64,000 bases of DNA from Penicillus capitatus (lineage: Eukaryota > Chlorophyta), in NCBI GenBank assembly GCA_965649825.1, contig OZ287694.1, positions 1,550,001 through 1,614,000 of the forward strand, written 5' to 3'. The position numbers and the translations under genes are program-made. Shown here piece after piece: positions 55,255 to 64,000 of the stretch. Numbering within the stretch: the stretch's first letter is position 1; every line of letters begins with the position of its first letter. The notes beneath the pieces were generated by a model. It was not told where the DNA came from and ran no database searches. It worked only from the letters and a program-made list of their open reading frames with translations.

Positions 55255-57722
55255 TCACTCCTCATCGAGCAGCGTAATCGGCAGTGCTTTTTCGCGGAGT
55301 GGGCTAACATGAGCGTAGGCACTCTCATGGTTTCTATGATCCCTTGGCTCCTCTGGATATGCGAGCACATATCCAACGAACTGTGAAACAGCCTCGTCAT
55401 TGTGCTTGACAACAGAGGCATAAACATCATCTCCAACATACTCCAGCCTCCACACACATGATCTGTCCTTACTGTAAACACAACGCTACCAAATCAGACT
55501 GTGACCCGACATTGAAGAGAGGCAACTTTTCTGGTGTTGTGAAGCAGCAGAAATGAGTCCCTTGATCCACCTCATACGAAGTGGGAGGCAGGACTGTCAA
55601 GTAACTGCCTTTTACAGGCCTTCTGAGTCTGGGGTCAGGATCTGTGTGGATCTTGACGAAGAACTCATTCGGCCTGTCTGCGGCCTCTAGGCACACTGTG
55701 ATAGTCCTGTTGGTATCCGAGTGCCAAAAGGCGTAGATGCTCGATGCATCTCTCTCATCATGATTCCAATACATACGCGAAGTCATAAACAGATCACCCA
55801 TCGCGCAGAATCTTTTCAGCCCCGGCTCGATAATACGAACTGTGGTACTGCGATATGACAGAAGAGGCGAGAAAATCAGGTGTACCTGGTTCATTGAGCA
55901 ATCGCAGAGGTCTGATATTCTTCTGAAGTGGAATGGATATTCTCCTCGATGGCGTGCGAAAGTAATGGTAGTTAAACTTGCCGTAAGAATCTAAGCCCTC
56001 GATCAACGTTAGAGACGTTGTGTCTAATGCAGCATCTTTTCCTCGCCCCACTAACCTCCACGTGCCTTCAGATGCGGTGCCTTGGCGATGACCAGCACTG
56101 TCTTCGGCTCTCAAATCTCCATCCAACTTGTACTGTGCCAGGAAGTTAGAAGGAGAGAATGGGCTGTCGAGGGGTTCATTCTCAGATCTGGGGAAGTACA
56201 GAGAGAGGTGCATTGCGCCGTTCATCTTCCAATTACCACTCAGCACGTGTCCCACTCGAATGCTTTCTGGCGACTCTTCGATCGATAACCAGCCTCGCAG
56301 ACCAGAGTCTTTCTTCAACGAAAGCAGCATTCTGCTTTGATACTCCTTTCCTTCGGCACCAGCGACGATCCCTTCCATTTCTAGAAGACCAGGACGAAGC
56401 AGGATATGGTACTGCAACGGAGGTGGCGTAAGCAAAGGATACTCGAAACTGTGAGAAAAAACAGAGCCTGCTGTCGTCTGTCCAACGAATGTAAATGACT
56501 TCTGAATGGAAGCAACGGCGATGTGAATGCCTTCATACTTATAGCGCACACCAGTGAAAAACAGTCTTGGATTGGAGGCTTCCCACTTTCCCCCCAGAAT
56601 CAAAAATTGCTGCTCATTGTTGCTGTCCTTCGCTTCAGGGATCACACACCCTTGCACGTTTTCATCTGGATCAAGACAGATGAGAAGGTAGGCAGATTCC
56701 ACAGTGCCATCTGCTTGTTTATGTTGACCATATCCTTCGTACAATCCTGGCTCGAGTAAAGGCTGTTCTTCCTTCTCACTCTGCTCTTCTGCCGTCCCCT
56801 CGATCTCATATGCAGAGCACACCATGCTCTTAACCAAGCGGTTCGGAATCAGCTCGCCGGATCTGATCTCCATCCTGTTTATCGGATCCTTTCTGTGTCC
56901 CTTTCCCAACCACTTCACGATGCTATCTCGCTCATACGTCATGCCTGAGTCCCTCAGCAGGACCGGGTCCTGCATGACTTCCTTGCTAATAGGACAGCGA
57001 AGCTGATCGAGAACGGCATCTGACTGATCCGAGGACGGGGCTGCTTCACTCTTCTCTATAGACTCTGAAATCACATCGATTAACTGTTGCAGCTCGAATT
57101 CGTACAGTGCGTCTTTGTCCTTTCTTGCCTGGTGGATGTAGTCCTTCAACACATCCAAGTCCTGCAGTTTGGCGTCGACGGACATCGAGTGTTCCTTCAT
57201 CATGTCGACGATGATAGACTTCATCTCCTCTGTCCCTTTCAGGTTCTTGTTGAATGCCTTCTCCATCTCTTCTTTCAGCATCCGAGTCTGATGCGTTGAC
57301 GCCGCCGCTCTGTCGAATTTTGCGCGGCGCAGTTCATCCGTGAGCACGTTCACGCATTTGTGCATCTCTCCCGTGACTGGAAGACTGGCGAGGGGTACTT
57401 GCTGCAGCGCGTGCTCCAGCATCTGAGCCGCCCGCTTAAGCGCTTCGCTATTCCTCCCGGCACAGAACATCGCGGTGAGATACGTCGGCTTGCAGCACGT
57501 CTCTATGACTCTGTCCGCTTCGTCGAGAGCGGCGAACACGAGGTCCATCGCCCTCTGAAGCGACGGGTCATCAACTGGGTGCTGCTCCAGTGTGTGTAAA
57601 AACGGTTTCGTCTGCTGCGCCAACGAGGCGAGCAGACTGCAGTCTTCTGCGTTCGCCACGGCGCGTTCGGCATGGTCGGCTATGCCTTCGACTACTTTCA
57701 AGGCCACGCTCAGAGGATCCAT
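55255..57722 (-). CDS. U-box protein (copy 2)
   Basis: The same three-exon, 795-residue gene as at 30,795-33,262, with intact splice sites and stop. I find two residue differences: Arg for Gln in the coiled coil (HQTRMLKEE) and Ser for Ala in the last exon (DRSCVWRLE). The U-box (LRCPISKEVMQDPVLLRDSG) is unchanged. Both copies should therefore be functional if expressed. Confidence 0.82.
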
Positions 57723-59964
57723 CACGATGCGGAAATAAAGGAGAATGCAAAACGTTGGCGATGGCACTGCACTGGATATAGCTTACGATGATAATCTTGT
57801 TATCAATGCAAAGAAACTTTAGATTCAGCGTAAACAAAGACGGAAACGCGAAACACTTAAGGAACGTGAGATATCTTCACACGAGAAAGGAGTCCTTAAA
57901 TACCCATGGTGTTCCTAATCTCTAACCTTAGAGATTAACTGTTATGAACTTCTAATTATCTTCGATAACCATCTGCCTAATGTTTTCCAGCGGTTAGGTG
58001 TTCAGCCGACACACGTCGCGGCTAATGGTCAGAGCGACAGGAAGGTTACGCACTCTCACCCAACCGCAACTGGTGGTTTCGCCAAGCGGTTTACTTGCTC
58101 ATTCCCCTACACTTATGATGATCGTCTTTAAGCACGTAAATGGCGCAAAGCTGCATTCGGGCAAGATAGCAGTCGTATGGGCTGTTAAGCACTTTTTTTG
58201 GTCGGATGTGTTGGTCGTGCGAGTATTGCGAGCGGTATGCTAGCTGACAGCTTGCGTTGTATGCAGACAGGACGGCAGCGACGACTCATAGGGGCAATGG
58301 CTGGCGTAAGTGACCGTCACGTCTGTCACCTCTCTCACCGTGTGGTTTGTCGCCAAGTCTCCTTAGACGACTGTCCAGCTGTCCCCTGTCACACACACAG
58401 TTTGTGTGGATCTGTGTGATGTCGAATGCAGCATTGCGGAAGTCTTCAGCTTCAAGACGCAGATGGTATCATACTGTATCATAATTCCATTTCTGGGAGT
58501 AGGGAGCCAGACAGTAGCTCGCAGTCATCAATTGGCGGCGGCCTGACGGCTCAATGAGCTGTTCCGCTTTTCGACAGGCGGCCCGTTTGGTGGATCTTGT
58601 GATCATGATCATTGGGTCATCTCTCGTGATTATTCTGTCTGGTGTGCTATTGCTGTGTATGTAAGGTCAGAGAAGAAGTGAGTGTACAGGAGGCAGTTCG
58701 TTCTACGCTTCTTTACTCGTGGAAATCGGCTCGAAACCTCTTCCCTCCATCTCCCTGTATAGCGAAACAGCGTACGACAACGTCGAATGGATAACGTCTG
58801 CGTTGACGGTAGATGACAGCGACAGCTCGAGGAGCAGCATCGCCGTGACTGGTTGACTAATCGGACCTCTCGCTCGGACTCCGCAGTCGGTGGAATTCAA
58901 GGTCGCATTCTGTGTTTTTGGAATTTGTTGTACACTGTGGTTACCACACTTGCTTTGTACCTTCTCGGCATTCAGCGAAGCTCGCTTCTTTGCCGCCAAC
59001 TCAAAGAAGAGCAACGCACTGCGGATTTTGCTTCGAATCTGAAACCCGTCTGCCAGACAGACATCGTGATATCCAAGAAACATTGCTAGGCCTGTCTCCA
59101 GAAACCCATAGCTCTCCTTTGTTGAAGGAACCGAGTTCCATTTAGTGCGTGTCGAAGATGAGAAAGCTAGAGAGTTACTGCAGAGGTTCTCCAGAGCACA
59201 TAAAATCTACAGCAGCGTTAAAGAATTCAATCAAAGACTTTAAATAGATCAGACTGGAGAGCCGCCGTCAAATGGACGAGCGCCGTCAAGGATCCAAAAG
59301 ACGGTTACAGATGACCGAGGGTCATCGTCGACCCGGACAAGGAAGTGTAATATCTTGCCTGTTTGCATCGTACTTCTGTCGAACGTACCAACTCGCGTTC
59401 AACCGAAAACGCTCCACCGACAAGAAACCTCGTGTCGTAACTTATCTCGCGGCAATACGCCTTCTTAACGAACTGGATCGTTGCTCTCTTGTTCTTGCGA
59501 GACGTTCACTCAGGTGAGGGGTCTCATCACATTTTGACTCGACATGTCATTCGAGGTCACCACTTGGTCCATACTAAAAAGTGCGTCTCTGTCAACCAGC
59601 TTTGTCTCCTTCGGATGTTAAACATACTGAATGACGATTTGTTTTGAGCCAGAATTGGGAAAGCTTGTTTTCTTTTCTGTGTTCGGCACCCGCAAATCTA
59701 TCGGTTCCTGCCTTCCTTGTGAGCCGACAGCTACGCGTTTTCAATACCTGTGAGCAACGTGTAGAGAAATGTATAGCGGAACGGCAACGCGTGTGCATAG
59801 ATGGGAAATCATGGCCATCGATTAGCTCTATCTCTTAAAAACAATACCCTTAAGTTCAAGAGCACGTGGTGGGGGGCAGAAAAAGCTCAAAACGGGGGTA
59901 TCCAACATGTTCAAAGTGGGTGATAGAGAATCATGAGACCTAACCGCCGGGGCCTGAGGTTGAT
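57723..59964. other. Spacer, copy of 33.26-35.50 kb
   Basis: Repeats the copy 1 spacer, including the TATA-like string at 57,895-57,905. No certain gene is seen; the 126-codon minus frame recurs at 58,703-59,083. Confidence 0.45.
57916..57937. repeat. Perfect inverted repeat upstream of U-box gene, copy 2
   Basis: Identical to the element at 33,456-33,477 (arms TAATCTCTAA and TTAGAGATTA around CC). Confidence 0.6.
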
Positions 59965-61037
59965 CGACCATTTGGTCGATTGGGATCTTTTGTTTCGATG
60001 GTGGGCTATGCAGTGAACGACTCTCTACCCTTTGCCATGATGGGCTTGCTGCTGATGCTTCGATATTCTACAGCATTCATGGTACTCTTCGACAATGGGT
60101 CGGGAGATGACGATCACAACACCTTCGATACATTTCCGCATGCATTAGAGACGTTGTTCCACACCAGCCTTGGGAACTTTGAAAATGACGTGAGTTCTGT
60201 CAGTCGACACGTTTCTTGGCAGATCTCAGTAACGATTTCTTGGTGCAGATGCTCCGTCCTTCCAATGACTTTCTCACAGTCTGGAGGGCTTTGCTGTTTA
60301 ATTCCTTCGTCTATGTTGGGCCGATTGTGCTGATGAGTTTGTTGATTTCTATACTGACGGATACCCACGACAGAGTTCGATCAAGAGAGAAGGTAGAACA
60401 GGCGATGTACCGACTGCAAGCAACGTACGACTGTGCTATAATTGGCGCATTTGTTCGGAAGTAAGACAACTCAGATTCGATTAGAATGCTGCACGAGTTT
60501 CTTTGGGTCTGTTCTGGCATTCAGGTGTATACTTAGTAAACCCTTCGGCGAAATTTTCAACGCTTGGATAGTCAAACCATTATCGACGATAATAGATCGC
60601 AAGAACAGAGAACTCGGCAGGATCAGAGGCACGTGTTTTCACTTCCTGGTTCCTGAAGACATTGAAGAAGAATCCTATAACGAAGAGTGGCAAGGCAAAT
60701 TTGTCACACTTGAAAGAACGATCAAGTCAGAAGCGGGAAAACACAGCACAGCTCTTGAAGGTCAATCAGTTACCTGATGCTAAAGATTTGGCAATCGATG
60801 ATGTCTTGTTCAGAGATCCGTAAAAATACGAAGGATGAGTTTGTCGGGGTGATCGACAGAATGCGCAAAATGGAAGAGACCGTGGGAGAGCAGATGCGTA
60901 AGATGGATGAGACCGTGGGCGAGATGAAACCACTGTCGACGAGAATGCGTAACATGGAAGAAAGCGTGGGCGAGATAAAAAACGCTGTTGACCAGATCCT
61001 TCAGAAACTCTCTAGACTCGAGCCTTCCACGGCGTAA
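59965..61037 (+). CDS. Pore-only TRP-like channel G' (copy 2)
   Basis: The counterpart of channel G. Exons, GT-AG introns and stop are intact. Residue changes are few (GPFVSMV to GSFVSMV, DDDRNTF to DDDHNTF, an E to K before the FHFLVP motif, and K to R). As in copy 1, the homology begins inside S4 and no N-terminal half is present. Confidence 0.6.
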
Positions 61038-61837
61038 GTGATTGCTAAGGATACAAATCAACCTACTTTACAACGACATCTCTCAGTTCTCGTTTTGTTT
61101 CCCTTTACTAAACGGCATGTCTAATGGGAAGATACTGTTGAGACACTTTCGATGGCATTATGGCATTCCATGCCCTGCCGATGATGGCCGCAGAAGACCT
61201 TCCTGGTGGGATTTTCAGCAATCATTCATTTCGTTATTTCCTCAGTTCCTCATTGGGGCAAGATCTAGCATACAAATCTTTCGCGTCTTTACCTGGACGA
61301 GAAACGTATGAACAACATGAAATCTTGATGGTATTGTGAAGGAGTGTTGTCTGTACAGTGTATCCACGAGATCTCCTCACCGGAACTCTGTCTAGTGCGT
61401 CAAGACTCTGAACGAAGTTGCGCGGTGTCCACAGAAGACCGACCTCGATTTCGAGATCGTTGAGATGTGGCACGGAGAGGCGCCGCTGCGCCGTTCATTC
61501 TGTGGTCACTGTGTTGTGCATCTCTTACCTCGAAGAGCTGGAAAGAGCAAAGCAGTGATAAAGGCATGGGGTTGTCAAGATCATAGCAATCTCTGTCGAA
61601 GGAAAACACCGTTCCCTCTGAAGCGGCATGCGTCCTGGAGCGAGCGTCGTACTCTAATGTGGCTCATGTTTCAGATTAAAGCGTCGAACTGATCGACAAC
61701 AACTTCTGCCACTGATGGAAGGACTGGTTCATCGTATTTCTGACAAACATTAAAGCAACATTGCATGCCATCTGAGGATACTGAAGAAAGCAACGACTCT
61801 CAGCAAGAAATATTTTGACCGATACCCTTCTCCATCT
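61038..61837. other. Spacer, copy of 36.58-37.38 kb, no gene recognised
   Basis: Matches copy 1 with a few single-base changes. No gene is seen. Confidence 0.45.
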
Positions 61838-63098
61838 TCATTCAATCTTCGTCTGCGTTCCTTGGAAGAGAATGGTCCCGTCTGATTCGTCCACGATGAA
61901 GTACAGAAAAGGACGATCGACGATGATGTTGAACGGGGGAGGAGAAGTGGAATAAGGAGCACACCCCTCTAATGCGGAGACCGTCTTCGCTGACGCTTCC
62001 GTTCCCTACGCGACACTTCAGTCATCGCCGAGGCCGTAAAGAATCTCGACCTCTTCGTCCACAATGATCTTGGCCTTGTGAATGAATTCGGAGATCTTCA
62101 CCGGTGCAATACGAGAGATTCCGGAGAAATCCGCCGCAGACGAGAAGGCAGTCGACAGGCCGAGCTTGACAAGCATGTCTTTCAGAGGCTCTAGCGTCTG
62201 CTCCATTTCCCATTTGGGCATTTTGAGATCGTTGACCTTAAAATCGCGGAACCCACCGGCAAACAGTGAGCCGATCTGACTCAAGAGGCCCTCTTCTGCT
62301 GTCTTCCATCCGTCGCGCTTCTTCGGCAGCAGGACGTACATCGTGAATTCATCCGTGAATTCATTCGTAAATTCCTCTCTTTCGTACGGCATGGCAAACA
62401 GAAGGGCGTCCAACGCACGCACATCCTTGACGCGGACTTTCAGTTCGCTCAGCCACATGAAAGGCACCCTCTGGTCGCCACCGACTGCGTGAAAGGTTTC
62501 GTCTCTTGTCCTGTCTACGGGGAAACTCGTTGTCCAGTTTCCCTTGAAGAAGAAGGCGCTGGAAACGACGAAGTTCGTGTCGGTCGAGAGGCCTCCGGGT
62601 GGAAGGATATCCGGAATCATCCCGGCCGTTCTCTTATTCACCCATGCGTTGATTCGGACGCGGACGTCTTCGGAGGATCGACGGAAATCCACCGATCTGA
62701 CGTTGGCCGGCCCGACGTGCTTCACGTACTTTTTCCTGATTTTGACCGACTGCTCGACGTAGATGCGGTTCGCCATCTTCGCGACGGAGTCGCCCGAGTA
62801 CGCTGTCGCCTTGGAGGAAAGGCTGCTTCTGACGCGTTCATCCTAGACACGATTCGTCAGCCAAATCGCACGTGCGAAGCAGCCAGCACACATCGAATTC
62901 GAAGAGATTCTCGAGTTCGGCCTTGGTCTCGCCGCGAGCGCCGTTGTAGATGAGGAAGAAGCACATGGCTATGGACAGGGGCGAGAAGATGAGATTCTCG
63001 TCCACGTGCTGCGGCCTCCATTCGGACAAGATCTGCTGCCCAAAAACGTTCACCGATCCCGCCGGCGATAACGGTTCGCCGTCGACGATCGAATGCAT
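61838..63098 (-). CDS. Serpin (copy 2)
   Basis: Same three exons as copy 1. The 252-codon frame around the central exon translates identically, and the hinge and reactive-loop exon (GTEASAKT ... RPFLYFIV) is also unchanged. The two serpins therefore have the same predicted target specificity, so the duplication so far adds dosage and no new function. Confidence 0.9.
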
Positions 63099-64000
63099 CC
63101 TGCACGAGTTCAGAAGAAGCGCCGCCGCAGAAAGGACAACACGAAGAGGGTGCGAGGACGGATAACAATCGCGACAGCCGGCTTTGTAACCTGCTTCTAA
63201 CGCGACTTGGAAGCTACTACAGTTCCCCCGCGCGATGTGACTGCGCATCTGCCAGCTGTCCTTCGTCTGCAGCGACAGGCGCAGACCATAACGACCACTC
63301 TTGCCCAAGGTCTCGTCGGTTTGTTGCCTGTCGCATTGCGACTGTAACGCGTCTGCTGCGCAGTTCGACGGGCGACGGGTCCAGCATTGTTGTGTCACTG
63401 CCGAGGAATTGCCGTCGGGGCGAATGGCGGTCTGCCAGTACAGGAACCATCTGCTCCGTTCGCGCGCGGTGCTAAAGAACCCACAAAGAAGAACACGATC
63501 ACTTTCTTTGCTGTCCGATCTCTCAGGCCACACTGAATGGAGAAACGTTTAGGGAATCTGCATCGCTCCATCCACAGGTTTCGTGGCAGACCTGTCTGTG
63601 CGTTGAATACAGCTGATGAATGACCAAGAGGCCGAACGCACCTGCATTGCGAGCGCCATTCTTCTGCCGCAGTGTTATTCGTTGGGAGCTGCATCCTGCC
63701 CTAACTGAAACATCTGATCAGAGGGAAGATCTCTCTGCGCGTCGATTTCTTCTTGGCAAACACTTTCCGATTCAACTCTGCAGAGCGACAGCGATCGAGC
63801 AGGAATCGTCAACGGTGCCATCAGGAAGGAGATCGGGATCCCTGAATCGTGTGCGCTTTTCGTTCGAGTTGGATACGTGGTTTTAAGACAATCGACACGA
63901 ACTTAAATACCCTTCTCTCAGAAAGGTGTCCCCGAGACATTGTAATGTTTGCAGGAAGCTGTGCCGAATGCAACTATCCAAACTGAATTTAGATGAATGT
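63099..64000. other. Spacer, copy of 38.64-39.54 kb, to window end
   Basis: Upstream region of the second serpin, again with the GGGTATTTAAG string (63,902-63,912, minus strand). No gene is recognised before the window edge. Confidence 0.45.

Larger units (their letters stand above)
50080..64000. repeat. Segmental duplication, copy 2 (runs off window)
   Basis: Same orientation and order as 26.6-39.5 kb. It differs by scattered single-base changes and by one 978-bp insertion (element plus target duplication) at 51,828-52,805. It continues past the right edge of the window. Confidence 0.97.

Overview
This is a stretch of nuclear DNA from a microbial eukaryote. Most genes are split by very short introns, and the ones resolved here are roughly 26-72 nt. 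Donors are GT and occasionally GC. The gene content (CDKAL1, SURF6, a DEVH helicase, an Alfin-like PHD protein, Ap4A phosphorylase, serpin, U-box protein, TRP-like channels) is eukaryotic. I cannot name the lineage from sequence alone; a protist outside animals and fungi fits best, and the Alfin-like protein hints at a plant-like or algal/SAR-type repertoire.

Region 1 (1-1929) is the 3' part of a TRP-like channel gene (paralog A). Region 2 (3069-13111) is a very dense housekeeping block. It holds Ap4A phosphorylase (-), CDKAL1 (+), a DHX29/DHX57-type helicase (-), SURF6 (+) and an Alfin-like PHD protein (-). Neighbouring start codons lie as little as 8 bp apart. Two tail-to-tail genes share one TTAA that supplies both stop codons. 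Region 3 (13.7-24.7 kb, all minus strand) holds channel B, an intronless MFS transporter, and channel C. Channel C appears to be spliced to a long beta-propeller.

Region 4 (about 26.6-39.5 kb) and region 6 (about 50.1-64.0 kb, running off the window) are two nearly identical copies of one segment of at least 12.9 kb. Each carries channel F (-), a U-box protein with a helical N-terminus (-), an N-terminally truncated 'pore-only' channel G (+) and a serpin (-). Between the copies (region 5, 39.9-48.8 kb) lie channel D, a channel relic, channel E and an unidentified basic protein gene. The second copy was hit by a 973-bp LTR element with identical 207-bp LTRs and a 5-bp target duplication, which breaks the channel gene there. 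The first copy keeps the empty site, so the insertion is younger than the duplication.

The dominant theme is a locally expanding family of six-TM TRP-like channels (A, B, C, D, E, F, F', truncated G and G', and a relic). They share an ankyrin-like helical N-terminus, a pore motif G-[N/S/E]-F-[E/D], an S6 ending L-L-I-[A/S]-[I/V]-L-x-D-[T/S]-[Y/H/F], and a C-terminal F-H-[Y/F]-L-V/T-P-like motif followed by a coiled coil. These are mixed with a protease inhibitor and a U-box protein in gene-poor, recombining DNA, in contrast to the compact housekeeping block.

Intron boundaries were inferred by keeping reading frame and homology across GT/GC...AG sites. No alignments or transcripts were available.
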